A DNA stretch of 64,000 nucleotides from positions 62,001 through 126,000 of the forward strand of contig JACKPA010000010.1 in the NCBI GenBank assembly GCA_024233865.1, written 5' to 3'. Numbering within the stretch: the first letter of the stretch is position 1; each line of letters starts with the position of its first letter. The notes beneath the pieces were generated by a model that saw nothing but the letters and a program-made list of their open reading frames with translations, made no database searches and had not been told where the DNA came from. Positions 17,392 to 26,243 of the stretch are shown here, one piece after another. A program made the position numbers and the translations under genes. The stretch is from Leptospiraceae bacterium. Its GTDB lineage: Bacteria; Spirochaetota; Leptospiria; Leptospirales; Leptospiraceae.

Positions 17392-18744
17392 ATGGGGATA
17401 GTATCTTTAATTACGTTTCGATATATCAGGGGTTCAAGGGTTCTTGGACTCCTTTCTTTAAAATCAAGGCTGTCATTTATTGTGATGACAGTTGGAGTTT
17501 CTCTTTTGATTGTTGTTCTCTCAATTTTTAACGGATTCCAAAGACAAGTTAAGGAATCTCTTTGGAATGGGGGACCTCACATAACAATTGAAAATAATTT
17601 TCAAACGGGACAAATTCCAAAATATAACAAAATCATTCAAGCGATGGAAAGAAAAGAAGATTTAATGGAGTATATTATTTCTATCCAAGGAAATATTACG
17701 AGCCATGGTTTAATTCGCAACAATAATAATTTTGTTCCGGTTATGATTCGAGCTGTTCCAATTGAGTCCACAACAGATTTGATTCTTAATAAAATCCCTA
17801 ATTTTCCAAGGTTGGAATATTACAACCGAGAAGCTTTGAAAAAAATTAACAAAAAAGATATGCTTGTGCTGGGTAAGGAGATGGCTTCTCTCTACTCTTT
17901 CAATTTAGGCTCTAAGGTTACGATAGCTGTTCCTACCGGAAGTTTTAATCTTACCAAAGGAGTGGATTTAAATATAGCTCCTTTTTCTGTTTCCGGATTT
18001 TTCAAAACCGGTTATTACAATTATGATTCCAAATTTATATTTATGTCTTTACCCGTAGCTCAAAAATTTTTTAAAATGAAAGAAACCGTAAACCAAATTA
18101 CGGTAAAGGTGAAGTCTTTAGATGATTTGCAATATTGCAAAACGGCAATTCTTTCTGTTTTAAGAAGTCCGGAAGTCGAAGAGTTGATCGAGCCCGAAAC
18201 TTATTTTACCGTAAGGACTATTGCAGAAGAGCAAAAGAATTTTTTAGCAGCTCTCAAGATGGAAAAAACGATCATTTCGAATATCGTCTTTTTGTTTATT
18301 ATACTCGCTGCTCTGGGAATGGTTGCAACCGTTTATTCTTTGGTTAGGTCAAAAAGAAAGTCTATTGGTACTCTAAAAGCTTTGGGCTTACCTTCTTCTC
18401 AAATTTTACTCGTATTTACTCTGAATTCCATGATAATTGGTGTTGTTGCTTCAGTGATTGGTGGAATCATTGGTATCTACTATGCGGTTAATCTTGAATC
18501 CATTATCAATGGTTTGAGCGAAATAATCAATACGGTAGGTATGATTATTTATAAAACAGAATGGAGGAATGTCGAACTCGTTCCCAAAGATATATATTAT
18601 TTTGATCATCTGCCAGTAGACATAGATATATCATTTATCTTCATGGTAACAACGGCTTCTACCATTCTTTCCGGTCTTGCCGGTTATTTTCCAGCCAGGT
18701 GGGCAGCAAGTTTAGATCCTATAGAAACGATTAAAAATGACTAG
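17392..18744 (+). CDS. ABC transporter permease, LolC/LolE-like (FtsX/MacB fold)
   Basis: 450-aa inner-membrane protein: one helix near the N-terminus (FIVMTVGVSLLIVVLSIFNG), a large periplasmic domain (about 50-285), then three helices with the FtsX signature (AALGMVATVYSLVRSKRKSI, GTLKALGLPSSQI, GLAGYFPARWAASLDPIETI). This is the topology of LolC/LolE, which extract lipoproteins from the inner membrane. The N-terminal FRYIRGSR is also typical of that branch. No lolD ATPase lies next to it. It follows the peroxidase gene by 6 bp. Confidence 0.87.
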   Translation: MGIVSLITFRYIRGSRVLGLLSLKSRLSFIVMTVGVSLLIVVLSIFNGFQRQVKESLWNGGPHITIENNFQTGQIPKYNKIIQAMERKEDLMEYIISIQGNITSHGLIRNNNNFVPVMIRAVPIESTTDLILNKIPNFPRLEYYNREALKKINKKDMLVLGKEMASLYSFNLGSKVTIAVPTGSFNLTKGVDLNIAPFSVSGFFKTGYYNYDSKFIFMSLPVAQKFFKMKETVNQITVKVKSLDDLQYCKTAILSVLRSPEVEELIEPETYFTVRTIAEEQKNFLAALKMEKTIISNIVFLFIILAALGMVATVYSLVRSKRKSIGTLKALGLPSSQILLVFTLNSMIIGVVASVIGGIIGIYYAVNLESIINGLSEIINTVGMIIYKTEWRNVELVPKDIYYFDHLPVDIDISFIFMVTTASTILSGLAGYFPARWAASLDPIETIKND

Positions 18745-18763
18745 GGTATAAAGAGAATTTTCT

Positions 18764-19819
18764 TTGATTAAGCATAGCCAGAATAAACAACAACAGTCGA
18801 ATTTATTACTTTTTATTCTCATTCTCCAATTAAACGGCTGTGTTTCTTACCTTTATCATTTAGGAAAGGAACAAATCAAAATTATGTCTTCTCGCAAAAA
18901 GATAGAAGATGTTTTAAAAGATCCAAATGTGAGTCAAGATATAAAGAACAAGCTCGAACTCGTAAATAAAGCACGAAAGTTTGCAGTTGAAAAATTATCT
19001 CTGAATTCCGAAGGTGGTTACTTATATTATGTAGAATTGGATAGAGATGAATTGGGTTGGCATGTAACGGCTTCGTACCCTCTGGAATTTAAGTCCTACA
19101 CTTGGTGGTTTCCGATAGTAGGGAGCGTTCCTTATAAAGGCTATTTCCAATTGGATATGACCCAAGAAGAGGAAAAAAGACTTATCCAAGAAGGCTATGA
19201 TACAAGAATTCGAGTTACAGGCGGTTATTCTACACTGGGCTGGTTTTCTGATCCGATTTTCTCAACTCAACTGCGAACAAGAGAAGACAATCTTATTGCT
19301 CTTGTTATCCACGAAATGACACATTCTACCGTCTACTTTAATGGAGATGCTTTGTTCAATGAATCGTATGCAACTTTTGTAGAGGAAATAGGGACAGAAC
19401 TTTATTACAAATCTCTTTCTGACCCAAATGCGGATGCAACTATACAAAAGCGAAAATTGCTAAATAAAGAGCACCAGCTTTTATTGGAAAAAATGAAACA
19501 AACTGCCTATAATCTAAAAGAACTTTATGAGTCTTCAGTAAATGGTGAGATAAAAAGAAAAGAAAAGGAACGAATTCTGGAAGAATTTAAAACGAACATA
19601 CTAACATCTGAGGAATTCAAACATTATAACACGGAAAAGTTTAAAACCAAAAAACTCAATAATGAGGACTTTATTGGAATGTTGCGTTACAATTCCGGAA
19701 CGGAGTTTTTTCATAAAAAATTTACCGAATTAGGTAGTGATTTCAAAAAATTTCACGAAGAAATGAGAAAATTAAAAGGGTTGAGTATAGAAGAAAGAAA
19801 AAAATTACTGCTTAAATAA
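18764..19819 (+). CDS. Putative zinc aminopeptidase, lipoprotein
   Basis: 351 aa, TTG start with AAGAGA upstream; the signal peptide runs to QLNGCVSYLYHLG, a lipobox-like end. Zinc site: VIHEMTHSTVYFNG with H183, E184 and H187, followed by NESYATFVEEIGTE supplying the third ligand. This matches the predicted aminopeptidase family (Pfam Aminopep). The N-terminal SYLYHLGKEQIKIM is also typical of that family, whose members are about 350 aa. The C-terminal third is helical and Lys-rich. It probably acts on peptides in the periplasm or at the cell surface. A 19-bp gap separates it from the LolE-like permease. Confidence 0.82.
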   Translation: MIKHSQNKQQQSNLLLFILILQLNGCVSYLYHLGKEQIKIMSSRKKIEDVLKDPNVSQDIKNKLELVNKARKFAVEKLSLNSEGGYLYYVELDRDELGWHVTASYPLEFKSYTWWFPIVGSVPYKGYFQLDMTQEEEKRLIQEGYDTRIRVTGGYSTLGWFSDPIFSTQLRTREDNLIALVIHEMTHSTVYFNGDALFNESYATFVEEIGTELYYKSLSDPNADATIQKRKLLNKEHQLLLEKMKQTAYNLKELYESSVNGEIKRKEKERILEEFKTNILTSEEFKHYNTEKFKTKKLNNEDFIGMLRYNSGTEFFHKKFTELGSDFKKFHEEMRKLKGLSIEERKKLLLK

Positions 19820-19867
19820 CGAAACAATTCTATGGATGCCAAACAAATGAAAAAATTATTGCTTGTA

Positions 19868-20758
19868 TCATGATTCTAAAAAAGCATACAATTTGTCTTT
19901 ATGCTTTTCTGCATCTTCTTTTCCCATTTCATAAGCTTCTCGAGCTCCTTTTGCGTTAGTATAATCAAAAGTATGAATGGGGATTTTTCTTTGAGGTTTG
20001 ATAAAATACGTGTTTTGCATACACTCTTCTTTTTTACCAAAAAGGGTCGTTTCTTCGTAATAAATGGCTATTTTTTTCGCTTTCGGATCGTGGTATTCCA
20101 GTAATAAATTATTAACCAATCCGCCATCCAAATAATATTCTCCGTTAATATTCTGAAAACTTATAATAGGTGGTATGGAAGAAGAGATTAAAACGAGCTG
20201 CTCGGCAATTACAGCGTGTTTGATGTCTTTGTTTGTAAAAATGACTTCTTTTAAATCCCAATCTTGAACAATTTTTCGAACCCTGTTTCCTTGTATACCC
20301 TTTTCTTTGTCTTTGTCATCAAGGATTACAGCTTGCATTGTTTGAGGAATCAGCATGATTTGATTGTAATAGTCTTCCCAATTGTTTTTAAAAGGAAAAG
20401 CCCTAATAGCAGATATGTATATCTTAACCTTAGTCTTTTTTAGCTTCTCGAAATCAATTGCATGACGTATGGTTCGTCTATACATGCTTTCATGGGGAAA
20501 GGGACGTTTTCCTTTTAATAGATTAGATGTATGAAAATTGCTTTTGTTTCTCATAAGCAATTGTTCAAAATATTCAATAGACTCTTCTTCGTTTTCGGAC
20601 AGTATCATAAGAGCAGATGCTGCTCCGGCGCTGACTCCCGAAATTTCATTTATCTTAATGCCCCAAGTTCGGAGTTTATAACCAACTCCCAAACCATACA
20701 AGGCTTTACAACCTCCACCGGCTATGGCTAAAGCGATTTTACTTTTCTTCTTCCTCAT
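19868..20758 (-). CDS. Patatin-like phospholipase
   Basis: 296-aa patatin-family lipase. The oxyanion loop is AIAGGGCKALYGLGVG; the usual Gly-Ala-Arg is changed to Gly-Cys-Lys. The nucleophile is Ser43 in GVSAGA, and the catalytic Asp is in YLDGGLVNN. There is no signal peptide, so the enzyme is either cytoplasmic or exported by another route. It likely hydrolyses acyl ester bonds of phospholipids. Its start overlaps the end of the upstream small gene by 20 bp, so translation may be coupled. Confidence 0.86.
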   Translation of the reverse strand: MRKKKSKIALAIAGGGCKALYGLGVGYKLRTWGIKINEISGVSAGAASALMILSENEEESIEYFEQLLMRNKSNFHTSNLLKGKRPFPHESMYRRTIRHAIDFEKLKKTKVKIYISAIRAFPFKNNWEDYYNQIMLIPQTMQAVILDDKDKEKGIQGNRVRKIVQDWDLKEVIFTNKDIKHAVIAEQLVLISSSIPPIISFQNINGEYYLDGGLVNNLLLEYHDPKAKKIAIYYEETTLFGKKEECMQNTYFIKPQRKIPIHTFDYTNAKGAREAYEMGKEDAEKHKDKLYAFLES

Positions 20759-21107
20759 TCCATTTCACACACAAAGGATTATCTAATTTTAAAAAACCAC
20801 TAAAATATTCGCTTGCTCTGCAATTTTTTTCATTTGTAATTACAAAATCATAACCACCGTCCGGATATGTCAAGCGACAACACACCTCTCTATTTTTTGG
20901 TGCCACCAAACAGTGCTTTTGTCCGTCAAAATCTATAAAACAACTTTTGTCTTTTGGCTCTTCAAACGAATAAGCTTGAAAAGCCATTAAGAAAAGTAAC
21001 CCCCCTATAATATCTTTAATTATAATTTTGGCTATAATGCTCCCCCCAACAGGGGGGAGAGGTCGGACTAAATGCATCTTTAAACTAATCGGGGGGTCAT
21101 CTTTCAT
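20739..21107 (-). CDS. Small Cys-rich secreted protein, start remodelled by a hairpin element
   Basis: 122 aa as read from the ATG at 21107, which overlaps the stop of the hydrolase gene by 4 bp. The mature part (FEEPKDKSCFIDFDG onward) has six Cys and looks exported; a hydrophobic segment (IIIKDIIGGLLFLMAFQAYS) precedes it. The first 30 residues (for example RPLPPVGGS) are encoded by a GC-rich inverted-repeat sequence unlike the rest and are probably not original. The true start may once have lain at the hydrophobic segment. No family recognised. Confidence 0.45.
   Translation of the reverse strand: MKDDPPISLKMHLVRPLPPVGGSIIAKIIIKDIIGGLLFLMAFQAYSFEEPKDKSCFIDFDGQKHCLVAPKNREVCCRLTYPDGGYDFVITNEKNCRASEYFSGFLKLDNPLCVKWNEEEEK
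20998..21102. repeat. Hairpin-bearing inverted-repeat element (MITE-like candidate)
   Basis: About 105 bp with near-matching ends (GTAACCCCCC on the left; ATGACCCCCC read inward from the right) and an inner hairpin, CTCCCCCCAACAGGGGGGAG, in an otherwise AT-rich region. It occupies the 5' end of the small secreted-protein gene. I saw no clear target duplication, so mobility is inferred. Confidence 0.4.
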
Positions 21108-21871
21108 CCGGAACTCCTTACGAAATCGGTAACAACTTGAACAAACTCTTTTGCATAAAAATAGTGCAAATAATGGTTTGCACTGGGAATTGTCTGAATA
21201 CTTGCATTTGGAAATTTTTCCTGAATCAATGGAATGTCTTCTTCCGTTACATATTCGGATTCTCCACCTCTGATAAACAAGGCTTTCCCCTTATACTCCT
21301 TATCGAAAAAAGAAATATTTAGGGATTCTGCTTTAGACAAAGCGTCTACATTGATTTTCCATTTATAACCGTTGTCTGATTTTTCCAGATTCATTTGGAG
21401 AAATTGCCTTAAAAAAGAGTCTGGAAGAATTTTTGCCATTTCTACATCAATTTTTTGTCTAGACTGAAACTTGGAAACATCGATTTGTAAAGCTCTGAAT
21501 TCATTAGCATAGTCAAAAGAATATTGCCTTGGTGCAATGTCAACAACTACCAAAGACTCCAAATCTTTCGGGCATGCAAACGCATACTGCATGGCAACCA
21601 AACCTCCCATGGAATGACCAATTAAAATTGGTTTTTCTATTCTATAAGTAAGAACAAATTCCCTAACATCTTTTACCATAGATTCAAGATTGTGCTCTTG
21701 TGAATGAGGAGAATCTCCATGGTTTCTTAAGTCTAATGAATAAACCTTTCCCATAACGGACAGTTCTTTTGCATTTGTAATCCAATTCTTGGAAGATCCA
21801 AAAAGACCATGCAAAATGATAAAGGAAATATTTGTATTTTCTCCGAATTCTCTATAACTTAATTCCATCAA
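21104..21871 (-). CDS. Alpha/beta-hydrolase, YbfF-like esterase
   Basis: 255-aa soluble hydrolase. The HGLFGSSKNW oxyanion segment, LRNHGDSPHS and the nucleophile elbow GHSMGG (Ser87) are in the order expected for YbfF/ABHD11-type esterases; the catalytic His is in SANHYLHYF near the C-terminus. Substrates of these enzymes are short acyl esters or acyl-CoA thioesters. It is the first gene of a three-gene minus-strand run (hydrolase, small secreted protein, patatin) with overlapping ends. Confidence 0.88.
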   Translation of the reverse strand: MMELSYREFGENTNISFIILHGLFGSSKNWITNAKELSVMGKVYSLDLRNHGDSPHSQEHNLESMVKDVREFVLTYRIEKPILIGHSMGGLVAMQYAFACPKDLESLVVVDIAPRQYSFDYANEFRALQIDVSKFQSRQKIDVEMAKILPDSFLRQFLQMNLEKSDNGYKWKINVDALSKAESLNISFFDKEYKGKALFIRGGESEYVTEEDIPLIQEKFPNASIQTIPSANHYLHYFYAKEFVQVVTDFVRSSG

Positions 21872-22020
21872 CTTTCCCTGGGTAAAAAATTATTTTTATT
21901 ATATTATGGATTGTTATAGAGGCAAGTATTTTCTATTTATACAAATCTCTATTCTTGACATTCAAATCAGATTTCAAATTGTTGTTAGTTTAAAAGCCAC
22001 CGCAATAAAAGGAGAAATAA

Positions 22021-23433
22021 ATGAAATTTATAAAAATTTTCATAATGCCAGTGTTAGCATTTTTACTTATATCTTCATTAGTCGCTCAATCTAACAAGCA
22101 ACCTATTTCTAACTTAGGAAATAGTAAGACTATAAAAATTATGGAATCTTTTGGTTCCCAAACCAACAAAAAACCAATATCCAGACCCAAAACAAACCAA
22201 GCCATACAGATAATGGATTCTATGAATTCAACTACTCAAAACAAAACTGATAAAGTTGCTGAAAATGTTACAAAAGAATCTAAAGAAGTTATAAAAAAGG
22301 AAGTAACATCCAAAAAAACCACAACTTCTACTACGGTTAAATCAGCAGAGCCCGCCAAACCGGTTCAACCTGCTGTTGTAAAACCGGTAGCACCAGTCGT
22401 TCCAGTGGAGGCAGCTAAACCGACCAAGCCCGTAGCTCCAAAAACAGTGGAGCCAGTTAAACCGGAAGTAGTTAAATCAGCGGAAACGGAAAAACCGGTT
22501 GAAGTTAAACCTGAAAATCCGGTAAATCCACCACCTGTAGCGGAACCGGCAAAACAAGCACCTGCTAAAGTACCGGAAAGTAAAATTACGGCAACTGCGC
22601 CTCAGACCACAGAGGTTCTTTATGTAAACCCAAGAACTGCATTTGAGCTTTCTGCTACAGATAACGCATCTAACGTAGATTATATAGAATACAAAATCAA
22701 TAACGATGATTTTAAACGATATTCCAACGCAATCAACATAGCAAAAGCCGGGAGATACACAATTCTTTATCGCTCTGTTGATAAAACAGGAAATGTTGAA
22801 AGTGCCAAGTCAATTACCATTATCGTCGATGATACACCTCCACAACTTTCTGTAAAACCGGCAATTCCATACCATTTGGCAAACAATGCCAGGTATACGT
22901 CTATCACCAATTCCTATGAAATTGAAGCCCAAGATGCTTCTGGAGTTAAAAAAATAGAATATAAAATCAACGAAGATCCAGCTATAACCGAATACGTAGC
23001 CGGACAACCTATCAAGCTATCCAAAGAAGGTCCTAATACAATCTTCTATCGAGCTACTGATAACGCCGGAAATACAAATCCTGAATTCCAGGCTTTAATT
23101 GTATACGTTGACATAAAAAAACCAATTGCAAAAATCCAAGAGTCATTTCCGTTAATTCCTGTTGGTGATAAAAAATTTGCAAGAAAGGGAACTAGTTTTT
23201 CTGCCAAAGCATTTGACAATGAAAGCGGATTAAAAGAGATTTTTGTCAAAACGGACGAGAGCAAAGACTTTATTCCTTTTGCAGAACCTATTATTTTTAC
23301 AAGTGCAGGCGAACATACAATAGAAGTAAAGGCAACCGATAACGTCGGTAACGAAAGTGAAGTTACCACATTAGTTGTTAGTACTGACGATGTTGCTCCG
23401 GCAACCACAATCAAAGCCATTTCGAGAGACTAG
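22021..23433 (+). CDS. Secreted protein with OmpL47-type repeats
   Basis: 470 aa. A signal peptide (about 1-22, cut near SLVAQ) is followed by a low-complexity linker rich in Pro, Lys, Val and Ala (about 100-190; repeated VKP, AKP and VEP units). Then come three repeats of about 95 residues, each with VDYIEYKINND-like and YRSVDKTGNVESA-like segments, as in Leptospira OmpL47/LigA-associated surface proteins. The linker may span peptidoglycan or present the repeats at the surface. AAAGGAGAAATA precedes the ATG. It ends at the base where nadE starts (TAGTG). Confidence 0.85.
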   Translation: MKFIKIFIMPVLAFLLISSLVAQSNKQPISNLGNSKTIKIMESFGSQTNKKPISRPKTNQAIQIMDSMNSTTQNKTDKVAENVTKESKEVIKKEVTSKKTTTSTTVKSAEPAKPVQPAVVKPVAPVVPVEAAKPTKPVAPKTVEPVKPEVVKSAETEKPVEVKPENPVNPPPVAEPAKQAPAKVPESKITATAPQTTEVLYVNPRTAFELSATDNASNVDYIEYKINNDDFKRYSNAINIAKAGRYTILYRSVDKTGNVESAKSITIIVDDTPPQLSVKPAIPYHLANNARYTSITNSYEIEAQDASGVKKIEYKINEDPAITEYVAGQPIKLSKEGPNTIFYRATDNAGNTNPEFQALIVYVDIKKPIAKIQESFPLIPVGDKKFARKGTSFSAKAFDNESGLKEIFVKTDESKDFIPFAEPIIFTSAGEHTIEVKATDNVGNESEVTTLVVSTDDVAPATTIKAISRD

Positions 23434-25358
23434 TGAACTTAGGATTTTTAAGAGTTTCTATCTGCGTTCCAGAGTTAAAGATCGCAGATGTAACTTTTAA
23501 TACCAATGAAATCCAAAATTCCTTAGCAAAATGTGCTGAATTAGGAAGTAGTCTTGTTTTGTTTCCCGAACTGAGCATAACGGGCTATAGCTGTGCTGAC
23601 TTGTTTTATCAGTCCTCTCTTTTAAGAGCCTCTATGGACGGATTGAACAAAGTAGTAAAGTTTACAGAAAGGCATTCCACTGCAACAATAGTGGGTGCCC
23701 CTTTGGAAATTTGCGGAAGAATTTATAATTGTGCATTTTTTATCCATTCCGGTGAGTTGGTAGGAATTGTACCAAAAACCTACTTACCCGCTACAAATGA
23801 ATTTTATGAAGAACGTTGGTTTACGTCAGCTCATTATAGTTCCTTAAAAGAGGTTGTACTTTTTAATAAAACTGTTCCTTTTGGGAACGATCTAATCTTT
23901 GAAGCGCAAAATATATCACATTGTAAAATAGGAATTGAAATATGTGAAGACGTTTGGACTGTTCAGCCTCCAAGCGGAGAGATGGCAATCCAGGGTGCTA
24001 CGGTTATTTGCAATCCTTCCGCTAGTAATGAGTTACTAGGCAAATCGGATTATCGGAGAGAGCTAATCAAACAGCAATCTGCAAGATGTTTAGCTGCCTA
24101 TTTGTATTCTTCTTCCGGACCAAACGAATCCACAACCGATGTGGTGTATTCCGGACACTCCATTATTGCAGAAAACGGATTAGTTTTAAAAGAAACGGAT
24201 TTATTTCAATTTGAAACTCAAATTATTACAACTGATATAGACCTGGACAAACTCATAAACGAGAGGATTCGCAATAGCAGTTTCTCGACTTCCAGTTCAC
24301 AAAAGAAATTTAGAGTTATTTCTTGTCTGTTACCAGAAAAACAGCATACAAATTTGCTTAGGGTAGTGTCCGGAAATCCTTTTGTTCCTTCCAATAAAGC
24401 AAAAAGAGCAGAACATTGCAAAGAAATATTTTCCATTCAGGCAACGGCTCTTGCCAAAAGATTGAAACATACTCAAATCCGAAACGTAGTAATTGGTGTC
24501 TCCGGGGGCTTGGATTCAACCCTTGCTCTTTTGGTTTGTATCAAGTCTTATGACATCTTGGGTCTTCCTCATGATGGAATTTTGGCTATTACAATGCCGG
24601 GGTTTGGAACTACAACCCGTACCAAAAGTAACGCAAGTTCTTTAGCGGAACTTTTGGGTACGAAGCTCGAAACAATTTCTATCTCAGAAGCGGTTCGTTT
24701 GCACTTTCGAGATATTGGTCATGACGAAAATATCCATGATATAACCTATGAAAATTCTCAAGCAAGAGAACGAACCCAAATCTTAATGGATATGTCCAAC
24801 AAAGTTAATGGTCTTGTAATTGGAACGGGGGACTTATCTGAATTGGCTTTGGGCTGGTGTACCTATAACGGAGATCATATGTCCATGTACAACGTAAATT
24901 CCGGAGTACCTAAAACTTTGGTTAGGTATCTCGTTGAATGGTGTGCTGAAAATGAATTTACCGGAGATATATCCAAGGTTTTGAAAGACATATCCGCTAC
25001 TCCCATCTCTCCGGAACTACTTCCTTCGGACGGAACTACCATCAGCCAGCATACGGAAAAAACAATTGGACCTTATGAACTCCATGACTTCTTTTTGTTT
25101 TATGTGGTTCGTCATCAATTCACTCCTGCAAAAATCCTATATCTTGCAGAACAGGCATACAGTGGTACATATTCCAAAGCAGAAATTCTAAAATGGTTAC
25201 GTTTGTTTTACCATCGTTTCTTCCAAAATCAGTTTAAGCGTTCTGCCATTCCGGATGGTCCAAAAGTTGGCTCGGTCGCTCTTTCCCCAAGGGGAGATTG
25301 GAGAATGCCAAGTGATGCTGCTGCAAATTTATGGCTCCAAGAAGTAGAGAATTTATAA
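23433..25358 (+). CDS. nadE: NAD+ synthase, glutamine-hydrolysing
   Basis: 641-aa bifunctional enzyme of the last step of NAD synthesis. The N-terminal nitrilase-like glutaminase domain (1-270) has Glu in LFPELSITGYSC, Lys in VPKTYLPATNEFYEERWF and the nucleophile Cys171 in GIEICEDVWT. The C-terminal synthetase domain carries the PP-loop VIGVSGGLDSTLAL and GTGDLSELALGWCTYNGDHM. Length fits the glutamine-dependent form. The GTG start shares a base with the preceding TAG, so translation is probably coupled. Confidence 0.95.
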   Translation: MNLGFLRVSICVPELKIADVTFNTNEIQNSLAKCAELGSSLVLFPELSITGYSCADLFYQSSLLRASMDGLNKVVKFTERHSTATIVGAPLEICGRIYNCAFFIHSGELVGIVPKTYLPATNEFYEERWFTSAHYSSLKEVVLFNKTVPFGNDLIFEAQNISHCKIGIEICEDVWTVQPPSGEMAIQGATVICNPSASNELLGKSDYRRELIKQQSARCLAAYLYSSSGPNESTTDVVYSGHSIIAENGLVLKETDLFQFETQIITTDIDLDKLINERIRNSSFSTSSSQKKFRVISCLLPEKQHTNLLRVVSGNPFVPSNKAKRAEHCKEIFSIQATALAKRLKHTQIRNVVIGVSGGLDSTLALLVCIKSYDILGLPHDGILAITMPGFGTTTRTKSNASSLAELLGTKLETISISEAVRLHFRDIGHDENIHDITYENSQARERTQILMDMSNKVNGLVIGTGDLSELALGWCTYNGDHMSMYNVNSGVPKTLVRYLVEWCAENEFTGDISKVLKDISATPISPELLPSDGTTISQHTEKTIGPYELHDFFLFYVVRHQFTPAKILYLAEQAYSGTYSKAEILKWLRLFYHRFFQNQFKRSAIPDGPKVGSVALSPRGDWRMPSDAAANLWLQEVENL

Positions 25359-25401
25359 CCATTTGTTATAAATTTAGCACAGCACAAATTTTTAACGTTA
25401 C

Positions 25402-25806
25402 TTAATAGTAAAAATCTCGCAAAATTTCTTTTAAAGTGGGAATGTCTTTATAATTTGCCTTCGGTATACAAAGACACTGCTTTTGAATAGTCCAATACAT
25501 CCTGAATTCGGAAGAAGGGCAACTAAACAAAGGTTCACCATAATTTATGTCAGGGCTTTGGATATAAGGACAAGATATAGATTGGATTGTTTCTTCTTCT
25601 TGTTTCTGATTAAAATAATCAAAGTCTTCGCTTCTCGAGCTTTTTTTAGGAGTTTTTCGCCTTGCTTGTTTGTATTTCTTTTGGTACTCTTTTACACTTT
25701 GGTATTTATCGGTGAAATTAGAGCAACCTACCATAAAACCAAAGATTAAAATGATTATATGTAACTTAGCCAACAAACTAATATCCTCCATTATATCAAA
25801 ATTCAT
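25402..25806 (-). CDS. Hypothetical lipoprotein
   Basis: 134 aa when started at the ATG at 25806, which overlaps the upstream YidD-like stop by 11 bp; another in-frame ATG lies at 25791. A hydrophobic signal ends in FGFMVGCSNF, a good lipobox. The mature part is charged (many Lys and Arg near its start) with several Cys (SISCPYI, FSCPSS, QCLCIP). No family recognised. It is probably co-transcribed with the YidD-like gene and convergent with nadE. Confidence 0.6.
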   Translation of the reverse strand: MNFDIMEDISLLAKLHIIILIFGFMVGCSNFTDKYQSVKEYQKKYKQARRKTPKKSSRSEDFDYFNQKQEEETIQSISCPYIQSPDINYGEPLFSCPSSEFRMYWTIQKQCLCIPKANYKDIPTLKEILRDFYY

Positions 25807-26221
25807 CTTTATAAAGGGAACCGTGTTTTTCCATATAAATAGGTATATCATCGCTTACCGGATTATAAAAACGAATGTGCTCTGACAACCTTTTAGGTGT
25901 CACGAAATATTTTTGATGGTAGCTCCCGCTTTCTCTAAAAAAAAGTCGATCCATTGTCATCAAAAAACCCATAAGCGAATGGTCTCTAATTGCCCTTTTT
26001 CCGTAAGCAGAACAGGAAGGGTAATAAGGGCACTTTGGCCCGTCATATTTCGTGCCTTCTTGTATATGTCTCTCAATTATTATAAGTGCAGGTAAAAAAA
26101 AGCCTTTGGGTTTATCAATTTTTTTTTGATTTGCACAAGAAATAAGAAAGATGACACCAAGCAATGGTAAAATAATCTTCTTGTCTTTTACGGTTCTTAT
26201 ATCAAAAACGTATGGGAACAT
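25796..26221 (-). CDS. yidD: YidD-like membrane insertion factor with lipoprotein signal
   Basis: 141 aa from the ATG at 26221. The core is the YidD/haemolytic motif: KCPYYPSCSAYGKRAIRDHS followed by LMGFLMTMDRLF. In most bacteria YidD is about 70-90 aa and helps YidC insert proteins into the inner membrane. Here it carries an N-terminal hydrophobic segment ending in VIFLISC (Cys29), a spirochaetal lipobox, which would place it outside the cytoplasm, plus a longer C-terminus. The divergent neighbour starts 22 bp away. Assignment by motif is firm; location is an inference. Confidence 0.78.
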   Translation of the reverse strand: MFPYVFDIRTVKDKKIILPLLGVIFLISCANQKKIDKPKGFFLPALIIIERHIQEGTKYDGPKCPYYPSCSAYGKRAIRDHSLMGFLMTMDRLFFRESGSYHQKYFVTPKRLSEHIRFYNPVSDDIPIYMEKHGSLYKDEF

Positions 26222-26243
26222 TATAATTCTATTATTTAAAATT

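Noticed and set aside
21955..21983. TTGACA promoter-like box upstream of the OmpL47-like gene
   Set aside because: No good -10 sequence at 16-18 bp. The same holds for TTGACA at 14110 and 58605.
22321..22590. Proline-lysine-rich segment as a separate tandem-repeat feature
   Set aside because: It is a low-complexity linker inside the OmpL47-like protein without regular repeat length.
26151..26243. Upstream start of the DUF5683-like gene
   Set aside because: It would overlap the divergent YidD-like gene and put a charged stretch before the signal peptide.
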